Origin: Actinotalea subterranea
GTDB lineage: Bacteria > Actinomycetota > Actinomycetes > Actinomycetales > Cellulomonadaceae
Direction: 5' to 3'
DNA: 64,000 bases
Assembly: GCF_008364845.1 (NCBI RefSeq)
Contig: NZ_VTTP01000001.1
Span: 519,594 to 583,593, forward strand
Shown: positions 11,201-18,815 of the stretch, piece by piece
How the letters are laid out: each line of letters begins with the position of its first letter
Numbering within the stretch: position 1 is the first letter of the stretch
Program-made: the position numbers and the translations under genes
The notes under the pieces: generated by a model
Seen by the model: the letters and a program-made list of their open reading frames with translations, nothing else
Told to the model about the DNA's origin: nothing
Database searches by the model: none

Positions 11201-11404
11201 GCACAGCGCCTCACGCAGGGTCGTGCCCGCCGCGCCGTCGTCGCACCCCGCCGTGAGCGCGGCGTCCGAGGCGACCGTGACCGTGACCGTCGTCGCGGCC
11301 GCGGCGGACCCGACGGGGCCGAGCATGCCGCCCACGAGGGCCAGCAGCCCCACGGCGGCGACGGACGCGGGCATGCGCGGCGACAGCCGGGCGGTGAGGG
11401 GCAT
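8201..11404 (-). CDS. cell-wall-anchored surface protein: beta-helix plus Ig-like repeats, sortase signal
   Basis: A 1,067-aa secreted protein. The N-terminal signal peptide ends near GSAAAA (about residue 36). A CSLREA-like segment (TTLREALCAAS) and a right-handed parallel beta-helix (about 45-420) follow, with repeated short strands such as SAFTANSV and SVFTRNTV. Then come several Ig-like domains (about 490-950) with the recurring pattern Q/E-W-E/Q-T...W.DVPGA. A Gly/Ser/Thr linker leads to LSSTG (1034-1038), a hydrophobic helix and RRRRES, a sortase-type wall anchor whose motif deviates from LPXTG and resembles the LAXTG of actinobacterial class E sortases. It is divergent from the DUF6916/GNAT/tail-collar operon across a 79-bp gap holding a long inverted repeat. 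It is likely a surface adhesin or structural protein; ligand unknown. Confidence 0.85.
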   Translation of the reverse strand: MPLTARLSPRMPASVAAVGLLALVGGMLGPVGSAAAATTVTVTVASDAALTAGCDDGAAGTTLREALCAASADGDAVVVVPDAMVVSLSQGPLVIAPAGPATITVTSPGTFVVDGKARRILDIDPLLVGGVDVTLSHVELRNGAPDATDAAEVAGGGAILAGSGTPGAPDTLRLSDCSVHHNANGPRRAAAPGGAVQMTGGRLEITRCTFTDNTSDGAPGGAVAMLGVDGTDTMTVTDSVFTRNTVTGTDEDGVLGGGAIWSRDVPLTITGSAFTANSVTAPAASGVRGSAVLATGPTSVVGSDVAGNTVTGAATAAGAGAALALPGGGTVTATRLVGNTETFDGSSGRVAVRGPVSVTGSWWGCTGGPGAPGCDTAVEATAVAPYATLTTSVSPAVPAQGAVTTVTASLRLSDGTPAAPALLARMAGRPVTWAFAPVSGADAPSSDLAVRTDGTARTTYTTGAATAVDVTATFDGAAVTRTVQRGVPPTVGAPGATTVAEGSTAVLEATVDGYPTATVRWETAPAGGTTWTDVVDGPGVTGATTNRLQVTAHRSLDGRQYRMVASNLAGTTTSPAATLSVTWGPQVTEQPTDTTAVAGGDATFRVTVAGNPVPGVQWQTRASGAATWEDVPGATGATYTRTTVSADNGLEVRARVTGAGPAVDSASAVLTVREAPVFTTQPVDATVDAGTTVTLTAAAVGRPAPSVRWQVRTAGGAWEDVPGATGWTLAVVAADDGREYRALASNAAAQDVASSVAALHVLTPPGVSDPQDMVVGVGGTARFAVTVTGSPTPVISWETSPDGAVWTPVPGASGASFDLVVAATDDGLQVRARASSTLLAGPRTAVSAAATVAIAAPPALVSGPDGVAPDATGTVPVTAGTPMTFSYTVDGVGPTATWLASRDGGATWGPLPAGAVTQDLVVGPVSSGLMAAVGTVTANAVVATRTTFVVRYTPTAADDGLLLRLRVTTAAGTIDLPAVALDVPAAGGGGSTGGGGSGGTGGTGGAGSGGAATRGTGAGAASAAPAGVARAAGLSSTGASAVSTGALALALTAVGAMLLAARRRRES

Positions 11405-11422
11405 GCGCCGAGGTTAGGGGGT

Positions 11423-11456
11423 TTCACCCGGTCGGCTGGCAGACCGAACGGGTGAA
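11423..11456. promoter_or_regulatory. 34-bp inverted repeat between divergent surface-protein and tail-collar operons
   Basis: TTCACCCGGTCGG (11423-11435) pairs with CCGAACGGGTGAA (11444-11456), 12 of 13 positions, around CTGGCAGA. It occupies the centre of the only intergenic space between the divergent genes, so one regulator could control both sides. No regulator gene is adjacent, so the binder is unknown. A candidate -10 for the plus-strand operon, TAGGCT, follows at 11463-11468. Confidence 0.65.
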
Positions 11457-11507
11457 TCCTCATAGGCTCGCTGCGCCCCACCCGTGCGACAGGTCCCGAG
11501 GTCCCCC

Positions 11508-11870
11508 GTGCTCACACGCCGTTCCGTGCTAGCCGCCGGCGGTGCCCTCGTGGCCGCCGGGGTGGTCGTCGGCGGCGTCGAGCTCGGCCGCCGCCGCGCG
11601 ATCCCGCTCACGGCGGAGGCGCTGACGCCCCTCGTCGGCACGCGCTTCCGCACGGGCGACGCGACCCTGACCCTCACCGCTGTCACGGGCCTGGAGGGGC
11701 CGACGCCCCGGCACGACGCGTTCCGGCTCGTCTTCACCACCCACGACACGGCGGACCTGCCCGGGGCCACCCGGGTGCTCGAGCACCGCGACGGCGACCT
11801 CGCGGTCCACCTCGGACCCGTCGGGGCCGAGCGCACGGACCTCGAGGCCGTCGTGAACAGGACGGTCTGA
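11508..11870 (+). CDS. DUF6916-like protein with twin-arginine leader
   Basis: About 120 aa from GTG 11508, which has CGAGG seven bases upstream; an in-frame GTG at 11484 would add eight residues. The leader LTRRSVLAAGG plus a hydrophobic helix suggests Tat export or membrane anchoring. The mature part shows the DUF6916 signature: F..GDATLTL near its start, a central FRLVF strand, LPGATRVLEHRDGDLAVHL and the terminal EAVVNR. DUF6916 proteins typically sit beside MdpB-like tail-collar proteins, exactly as here. Its stop overlaps the GNAT start by one base (TGATG), so the genes are co-translated. Biochemical function is unknown. Confidence 0.7.
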   Translation: MLTRRSVLAAGGALVAAGVVVGGVELGRRRAIPLTAEALTPLVGTRFRTGDATLTLTAVTGLEGPTPRHDAFRLVFTTHDTADLPGATRVLEHRDGDLAVHLGPVGAERTDLEAVVNRTV

Positions 11871-12376
11871 TGCGGCTGCGCCCCGCGACGCCCGCGGACG
11901 CACCGTTCCTGGCCGCGCTGCACGCGGCCGTCCGCGCCGACGAGGTCGCGGCGTTCGGCTGGCCGGCCCCGGTCGCCGACGCGTTCCTGGGCCAGCAGCA
12001 CGCTGCCCGCGAGCGCCACTACGCGCTCGCGCACCCCGGCGCGCAGGACCTGCTCGCCGAGGTCGACAACGCACCCGTCGGCCGGCTCCTCCTCGACGTC
12101 CGGCCGGGCCGCATCGACCTCGTGGACCTCGCGGTCCACCCGGCGCACCAGCGCGCCGGGCACGGGACGGCGCTGCTCGCCGGCGTCCTCGCGCGCGCCG
12201 ACGCGACCGGTGCGGGCGTGCGCCTGACCGTGCGCGCCGACAACACCGGCGCCCGGCGGCTCTACGCGCGCCTGGGCTTCGCCGTCGTCGCGGACGACGG
12301 TCTCGACCTGACGCTCGAGCGCACGACGCTCGCGGCACGGACGGAGGTACCGCATGGGTCAGCCCTACGTCGGTGA
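11870..12376 (+). CDS. GNAT family N-acetyltransferase of the tail-collar operon
   Basis: A 168-aa protein with the GNAT core: N-terminal LRPATPADAPFLAALH, beta4 IDLVDLAVHPAHQRAGHGTALL containing the acetyl-CoA pyrophosphate loop Q-R-A-G-H-G-T, and the C-terminal block NTGARRLYARLGF. It is translationally coupled to the DUF6916 gene (TGATG), and its 3' end overlaps the first tail-collar gene by 23 bases. The position inside a conserved surface-protein cassette suggests that it modifies a cassette protein or a small cell-envelope molecule. The acceptor substrate cannot be read from the sequence. Confidence 0.9.
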   Translation: MRLRPATPADAPFLAALHAAVRADEVAAFGWPAPVADAFLGQQHAARERHYALAHPGAQDLLAEVDNAPVGRLLLDVRPGRIDLVDLAVHPAHQRAGHGTALLAGVLARADATGAGVRLTVRADNTGARRLYARLGFAVVADDGLDLTLERTTLAARTEVPHGSALRR

Positions 12377-12860
12377 GATCCGCATGTTCGGCGGCAACTT
12401 CGCCCCGATCGGCTGGGCGATGTGCGACGGTCAGCTCTTGTCCATCTCGGAGAACGACGTCCTCTTCACCCTCATCGGGACCACGTACGGCGGGGACGGG
12501 CAGCAGACGTTCGCCGTGCCCGACCTGCGGGGCCGGTGGCCGCTGCACCAGGACGGCGGCCACGTCCTGGGCAGGCAGGGCGGGCTCGAGACCGTCCTGC
12601 TGACGACCCAGCAGCTGCCCGTGCACCGGCACACCCCGCAGGGCTCGGCTGCGGAGGCCACGGCCTCGACGCCCGCCGGCGGGGTCTGGGCGGCGTCGAC
12701 GGCGCCCGCCTTCCTGCCCACGCCGGGCGCGTCGACCGCACCGATGGCGACCGGCGCCCTGGACCCGGTCGGGGGCAGCGAGCCGCACGAGAACCGGCCG
12801 CCGTACCTCGTCGTCCACTTCATCATCAGCCTCTACGGCATCTACCCCGCGCAGGCCTGA
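12354..12860 (+). CDS. phage tail-collar domain protein 1 (MdpB-like)
   Basis: A 168-aa protein starting MGQPYVGEIRMFGGNFAP. The tail-collar domain (PF07484 type) is recognisable from PIGWAMCDGQLLSI, LFTLIGTTYGGDGQQTF and VPDLRGRWPLH in the N-terminal half. A variable Ala/Thr/Pro-rich middle follows, and the C-terminus ENRPPYLVVHFIISLYGIYP is shared with its two neighbours. Family members are called microcystin-dependent protein MdpB or tail fibre proteins. There is no signal peptide. First of three tandem paralogues, starting inside the end of the GNAT gene. No other phage structural gene is near, so this is a domesticated cassette and not a prophage. Function unknown. Confidence 0.9.
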   Translation: MGQPYVGEIRMFGGNFAPIGWAMCDGQLLSISENDVLFTLIGTTYGGDGQQTFAVPDLRGRWPLHQDGGHVLGRQGGLETVLLTTQQLPVHRHTPQGSAAEATASTPAGGVWAASTAPAFLPTPGASTAPMATGALDPVGGSEPHENRPPYLVVHFIISLYGIYPAQA

Positions 12861-12872
12861 GGGAGCAGCGAC

Positions 12873-13367
12873 GTGAGCGAACCCTTCCTCGGCGAGATCC
12901 GCCTGGCCAGCTTCGTCTTCCCCCCCAAGGGGTGGGCGCTGTGCAACGGGCAGCTTCTGGCCATCAACCAGAACCAGGCGCTCTTCTCGCTGCTCGGCAC
13001 CACGTACGGCGGCGACGGCCGCGTGACGTTCGCGCTGCCCGACCTGCGTGGCCGCGTCCCGGTGCACGCCTCCCCGACGTACCCCCAGGGGGCCGTCTGG
13101 GGCGAGGAGGTCCACACCCTGACCCAGGCGGAGATGCCCACCCACACGCACGTGGCGAGGCCGGGTGGGACGGCCGACACGGCGGACCCCGCCGGAGCGA
13201 GGTGGGCCACGACCACGGCACACCACTACGGCACGACGCCGCAGGTCGCGATGGACCCGGCTGCCGTGGGCCCGGCCGGCGGCAGCCAGCCGCACGAGAA
13301 CATGCCGCCGTACCTGACGCTCAGCTTCGTCATCGCCCTCCAGGGCATCTTCCCGAGCCGGAACTGA
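12873..13367 (+). CDS. phage tail-collar domain protein 2 (MdpB-like)
   Basis: A 164-aa paralogue starting at GTG 12873, 12 bases after the first collar gene with GGGAGCAG as ribosome-binding site. Same architecture: FLGEIRLASFVFPPKGWALC, LLAINQNQALFSLLGTTYGG, LPDLRGRVPVH, a His-rich turn MPTHTHVARPGG, and the terminal NMPPYLTLSFVIALQGIFP. The central variable segment differs from both neighbours, as in receptor-binding or tip-like proteins. The tandem arrangement suggests that the three form a hetero-oligomer, which is inference. Confidence 0.9.
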   Translation: MSEPFLGEIRLASFVFPPKGWALCNGQLLAINQNQALFSLLGTTYGGDGRVTFALPDLRGRVPVHASPTYPQGAVWGEEVHTLTQAEMPTHTHVARPGGTADTADPAGARWATTTAHHYGTTPQVAMDPAAVGPAGGSQPHENMPPYLTLSFVIALQGIFPSRN

Positions 13368-13376
13368 GGACACGCG

Positions 13377-13904
13377 ATGGCAGATCCCTTCGTCGGTGAG
13401 ATCCGCATGGGTGCGTGGACCTTCGCGCCCACAGGCTGGGCGTTCTGCGACGGCCAGCTCATGCCGATCAGCCAGAACACGGCGCTGTTCGTGCTACTGG
13501 GCACCTCATACGGCGGAGACGGGATAACGACGTTCGCCCTGCCTGACCTGCGTGGTGCGTCGCCTGTCCACGCCGGGCAGGGGCCGGGGCTGAGCCCCTA
13601 CGGCCTGGGTGAGCGGGGCGGCGTGGAGGAGGTGACGCTCCTGGAGTCGCAGATCCCGGCGCACGACCACGGCGTTCGTGCCGGGACCCGTGGGACCACG
13701 GGCAACCCGTCGGCCGCCGTGTGGGCGCAGGCGCAGCAGGGGCGCTCGCGCGAGCAGCTCTACTCGACCGGTCCGGTGAGCGGAGCCATGGCCCCCGGCG
13801 CGATCGCACCGGCCGGCGGCAGCGTGCCGCACAACAACCGGCCGCCGTCGTTGTCCCTCACGTTCGTCATCGCGCTCGTGGGGGTCTTCCCGCCTCGGCC
13901 CTGA
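13377..13904 (+). CDS. phage tail-collar domain protein 3 (MdpB-like)
   Basis: A 175-aa third paralogue, nine bases downstream of the second, with GAGGA before ATG 13377. Motifs FVGEIRMGAWTFAPTGWAFC, LFVLLGTSYGGDG, LPDLRGASPVH, IPAHDHGVRAG and the terminal NRPPSLSLTFVIALVGVFP match the family. Some codons in the first third are less GC-rich than those of its neighbours (CTACTGGGCACCTCATAC), a mild hint of a different history. Last gene of the operon; it ends 47 bases from the convergent glf gene. Confidence 0.9.
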   Translation: MADPFVGEIRMGAWTFAPTGWAFCDGQLMPISQNTALFVLLGTSYGGDGITTFALPDLRGASPVHAGQGPGLSPYGLGERGGVEEVTLLESQIPAHDHGVRAGTRGTTGNPSAAVWAQAQQGRSREQLYSTGPVSGAMAPGAIAPAGGSVPHNNRPPSLSLTFVIALVGVFPPRP

Positions 13905-13951
13905 GCAGGCGCGGGTCCACCCGAAGCGCCGCGCGAACGGAGGGCCCGGGA

Positions 13952-15241
<1,290 letters not shown>

Positions 15242-17656
15242 TCAGGCGCCCACGTACGCGGCGAGGTGCTCCCCCGTCAGGGTGCTGCGTGCGGCGACGA
15301 GCTCCGCGGGCGGGCCCTCGAAGACGATGCGCCCGCCGTCGTGCCCCGCGCCCGGCCCCAGGTCGATGATCCAGTCGGCGTGCGCCATGACGGCCTGGTG
15401 GTGCTCGATGACGACCACGGACGTGCCCGAGTCGACCAGCCGGTCGAGCAGCCCGAGGAGCTGGGCGACGTCGGCGAGGTGCAGGCCCGTCGTCGGCTCG
15501 TCCAGGACGAAGACGCCGCCCTTGGCGCCCATGTGCGTCGCGAGCTTCAGCCGCTGCCGCTCGCCGCCCGACAGCGTCGTGAGGGGCTGGCCGAGGCTCA
15601 GGTACCCGAGCCCCACGTCGGACAGGCGCGTGAGGATCGCGTGCGCCGCCGGCGTGCGCGCCTCGCCCTCGGCGAAGTACCCGACCGCGTCGTCGACCGC
15701 CATCGCGAGCACCTCGCTGATGTCCTTGCCGCCCAGCCGGTACTCGAGGACCGAGGCGTCGAACCGCTTGCCGTCGCACTCCTCGCACGTGGTGGCGACG
15801 GTCGACATGATGCCGAGGTCCGTGTAGATCACGCCCGCGCCGTTGCACGTGGGGCACGCACCCTCCGAGTTCGCGCTGAAGAGCGCGGGCTTGACGCCGT
15901 TGGCCTTGGCGAACGCCTTGCGGACCGGCTCGAGCAGCCCCGTGTACGTCGCCGGGTTGCTGCGCCGTGAGCCGCGGATCGCGCCCTGGTCGACGGTGAC
16001 GACGCCCTCGCGGCCCGTGACCGAGCCGCTGACCAGGGAGCTTTTGCCCGAGCCCGCGACGCCCGTCAGGACGACGAGGACGCCGAGCGGGATGTCCACG
16101 TCCACGTCGCGCAGGTTGTGGGTGCTCGCGCCGCGCACCTCCAGCACCCCCGTGGGCGTGCGCACAGACTCCTTGAGCGTCGCGCGGTCGTCGAGGTGCC
16201 GGCCCGTGAGGGTGCCGCTCGCGCGCAGCGCCTCGACGGTGCCCTCGAACACCACCTCGCCTCCCCCGCTCCCCGCGCCGGGGCCGAGGTCGACGACGTG
16301 GTCGCCGATGGCGATGGCCTCGGGCTTGTGCTCGACGACGAGCACCGTGTTGCCTTTGTCCCGCAGGCTCAGCAGCAGGTCGTTCATCTTCTGGATGTCG
16401 TGCGGGTGCAGCCCGATCGTGGGCTCGTCGAACACGTAGGTCACGTCGGTGAGCGACGACCCCAGGTGCCGGATCATCTTGGTCCGTTGCGCCTCGCCGC
16501 CCGAGAGCGTGCCGGCGGGCCGGTCGAGCGAGAGGTAGCCGAGGCCGATCTCGACGAACGAGTCGAGGTGGTGGCGCAGGTTCGCGAGGAGCGGCGCGAC
16601 CGACGGCTCGTCGAGGCCGCTCACCCACGCGGCGAGGTCGCTGATCTGCATGGCGCACGCGTCGGCGATGCTCACGCCGGCGATCCGCGAGGACCTGGCG
16701 GCCTCGTTGAGCCTGGTCCCGCCGCAGTCCGGGCAGGAGGTGAACGTGACCGCCCGCTCGACGAACGCCCGCACGTGCGGCTGGAGCGCATCGCGGTCCT
16801 TGGACAGGAACGACTTCTGGATCTTGGGGATCAGGCCCTCGTAGGTGAGGTTGATGCCCTCGATCTTGAGCTTGGTGGGCTCGCGGTGCAGCAGGTCGTG
16901 GAGCTCCTGCTCCGTGTAGTCACGGATCGGCTTGTCCGGGTCGAAGTACCCGGACCCGATGAAGATCCGGCCGTACCAGCCGTCCATGCTGTAACCCGGG
17001 ATCGTGAACGGTCCCTCGCGCAGCGACTTGCCCGCGTCGTAGAGCTGCGTCACGTCGATGTCCGTGACGTTGCCCATGCCCTCGCAGCGCGGGCACATGC
17101 CCCCCGTCACGGTGAACGACCGGCTGACCGTCTCGCCGTCGCCCTCCCCGCGGGCCACCGTCATCGCCCCGCTGCCCCGCACCGACGGCACGTTGAAGGA
17201 GAACGCGTTCGGCGACCCCACGTGCGGGTCCCCCAGCCGGCTGAACAGGATGCGGAGCAGCGCGTTCGCGTCGGTCGCGGTCCCGACGGTCGAGCGCACG
17301 TTGGCGCCCATGCGCTCCTGGTCGACGATGATCGCCGTGGTCAGCCCCTCGAGCACCTCCACGTCAGGGCGGTCGAGCGTCGGCATGAAGCCCTGCACGA
17401 ACGCGCTGTAGGTCTCGTTGATCATCCGCTGCGACTCCGCGGCGATCGTGTCGAAGACGAGCGAGCTCTTGCCTGAGCCCGAGACGCCGGTGAAGACCGT
17501 GAGGCGGCGCTTGGGGATCTCGATGCTGATGTCGCGCAGGTTGTTCTCGCGGGCCCCCTGCACCCGGATCACCTCGTGCGCGTCGGCCGGGTGCCGCTGC
17601 GGTGCGGCCCCCTGCGTCGCCTGCCCCGTCGTGCCCTGCGCGATGCTGCTGACCAT
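15242..17656 (-). CDS. UvrA2-type ABC ATPase (excinuclease A subunit homologue, class II)
   Basis: An 804-aa protein, shorter than canonical UvrA (about 950 aa). Two ABC modules are present: Walker A GVSGSGKSS and GVAGSGKSS, signatures LSGGEAQRTKM and LSGGERQRLKL, Walker B VFDEPTIGL and VLDEPTTGL. Zinc-type cysteine pairs occur at CPRCEG, CPDCGG, CPTCNG and CEECDG. The compact form, lacking part of the UvrB-binding region, matches UvrA2/DrrC-like proteins, which are linked to drug or DNA-crosslink tolerance and do not replace UvrA. The start ATG 17656 has GGAG upstream. No uvrB or drug-biosynthesis gene is adjacent. Nucleic-acid binding is expected; role in repair is uncertain. Confidence 0.9.
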   Translation of the reverse strand: MVSSIAQGTTGQATQGAAPQRHPADAHEVIRVQGARENNLRDISIEIPKRRLTVFTGVSGSGKSSLVFDTIAAESQRMINETYSAFVQGFMPTLDRPDVEVLEGLTTAIIVDQERMGANVRSTVGTATDANALLRILFSRLGDPHVGSPNAFSFNVPSVRGSGAMTVARGEGDGETVSRSFTVTGGMCPRCEGMGNVTDIDVTQLYDAGKSLREGPFTIPGYSMDGWYGRIFIGSGYFDPDKPIRDYTEQELHDLLHREPTKLKIEGINLTYEGLIPKIQKSFLSKDRDALQPHVRAFVERAVTFTSCPDCGGTRLNEAARSSRIAGVSIADACAMQISDLAAWVSGLDEPSVAPLLANLRHHLDSFVEIGLGYLSLDRPAGTLSGGEAQRTKMIRHLGSSLTDVTYVFDEPTIGLHPHDIQKMNDLLLSLRDKGNTVLVVEHKPEAIAIGDHVVDLGPGAGSGGGEVVFEGTVEALRASGTLTGRHLDDRATLKESVRTPTGVLEVRGASTHNLRDVDVDIPLGVLVVLTGVAGSGKSSLVSGSVTGREGVVTVDQGAIRGSRRSNPATYTGLLEPVRKAFAKANGVKPALFSANSEGACPTCNGAGVIYTDLGIMSTVATTCEECDGKRFDASVLEYRLGGKDISEVLAMAVDDAVGYFAEGEARTPAAHAILTRLSDVGLGYLSLGQPLTTLSGGERQRLKLATHMGAKGGVFVLDEPTTGLHLADVAQLLGLLDRLVDSGTSVVVIEHHQAVMAHADWIIDLGPGAGHDGGRIVFEGPPAELVAARSTLTGEHLAAYVGA

Positions 17657-17818
17657 CGTGACTCCATCCGTCGGGCCCGTGTGAGGTCATGCTAAGGAAC
17701 GGGCCCGCACGAGCGGCAGGGGATTCCCCGGATCCGCGGTCCGGCGGGGACCCACGGCCCTGGCGGGTGCGTGGCGCGCGCGGTCACGATGGGGCATGGC
17801 TCATGGCGTGGGCGTCGG

Positions 17819-18793
17819 ATGACGCCGGGCGCACCGCCCGTGTGCGACCTCGCCGCGGCGGCCTCGTGGCTCGCGGCCTCGGCGCCGCTCGACGTCGCGC
17901 CGCTCGACCGGGTCCTGGAGCGCCAGCGCGACGACGGCTCGTGGGGCGCGGCCGACGACTGGCGGCGGCGCGTGCTGCCGACGCTCTGGACCGTGAACGT
18001 CCTGGCCGAGCTGGGCGCCGCGTCGGGTCCGGCGTGGGACGCCGCGGCCCGGTTCCTCGCCGCCCGCGGGACGACCGACGGTGGCGTGTTCTCACGCGAC
18101 GGCCGACGCGACGGCGTGCTCGCCTGCTACGTCGGCATCGCGGCGACCACGTACCTGCTCGGTGGCCGTCCGGATCTCGCCGCCCCCCAGGTCGCCTGGA
18201 TCCTGCGGCACCAGGACGTGCGCGAGCACGGCGTCTCGCGGCGCGGCGACGTCGAGCCGTACCACCCCGCGCTGTCGCACCGGTACGGCGGGTGCTTCGC
18301 CTCGACGTCGTGCCTGGTCGGCGTCGTCAAGGCGGGGCGCGCCCTCGAGCTGTGGCGCCGTACGGGCCAGACGGGGACGGCGGCGCTCACCGGCACGGAC
18401 GCGCGTGACGTGGACGAGCTGCTCGGGGTGATCCGCGACGCGCTGCTGGCACGCAGCCTCATGCGCACGGGCGACGGGCGCGTCCTGCCCCTGGGGGTTC
18501 CGCCCGCGCGTGCGGACGAGTGGCTCGTGCCGACGTTCCCGGTGGACTGGCGGACGGACCTCGTCGAGGTGCTCGGCCTCGCGGCCCGGACGGGCCCGTA
18601 CGACGAGCGCCTGCAGCCCGCGGTCGACCTCCTGACCGCCCTCCAGCGGCCCGACGGCGGCTGGCCCCTCCTGCGCTCGTTCTGGCCCACCGGGTTCCCG
18701 GCGCTCGAGCCGCGGTCGTCGCGCCGGTCGAGCCGGCTCGCGACCGACCGGGTCGTCGCCGCACTGATCGCCTGCCCGGCTGGCACCGCCTGA
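17819..18793 (+). CDS. prenyltransferase/squalene-cyclase-like alpha-toroid protein
   Basis: About 324 aa from ATG 17819; the frame is open upstream to a GTG at 17771 and an ATG at 17789, and none has a strong ribosome-binding site. QW-like repeats of the alpha/alpha-toroid fold are visible: QRDDGSWG near the N-terminus, DGGVFSRDG in the middle and QRPDGGWPLL near the C-terminus, alternating with helical segments such as LPTLWTVNVLAELG. The DxDD acid of squalene cyclases is not visible, so terpene cyclisation is not supported. It converges on the MMPL gene with only 22 bases between them. Function unknown. Confidence 0.7.
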   Translation: MTPGAPPVCDLAAAASWLAASAPLDVAPLDRVLERQRDDGSWGAADDWRRRVLPTLWTVNVLAELGAASGPAWDAAARFLAARGTTDGGVFSRDGRRDGVLACYVGIAATTYLLGGRPDLAAPQVAWILRHQDVREHGVSRRGDVEPYHPALSHRYGGCFASTSCLVGVVKAGRALELWRRTGQTGTAALTGTDARDVDELLGVIRDALLARSLMRTGDGRVLPLGVPPARADEWLVPTFPVDWRTDLVEVLGLAARTGPYDERLQPAVDLLTALQRPDGGWPLLRSFWPTGFPALEPRSSRRSSRLATDRVVAALIACPAGTA

Positions 18794-18815
18794 CTGTCGG
18801 GCGCCGCGCGGCCGG

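Noticed and set aside
12354-13904. Possible prophage at the tail-collar genes
   Set aside because: No integrase, capsid, terminase, portal, holin or attachment repeats nearby. The collar genes sit with DUF6916 and GNAT, a domesticated cassette.
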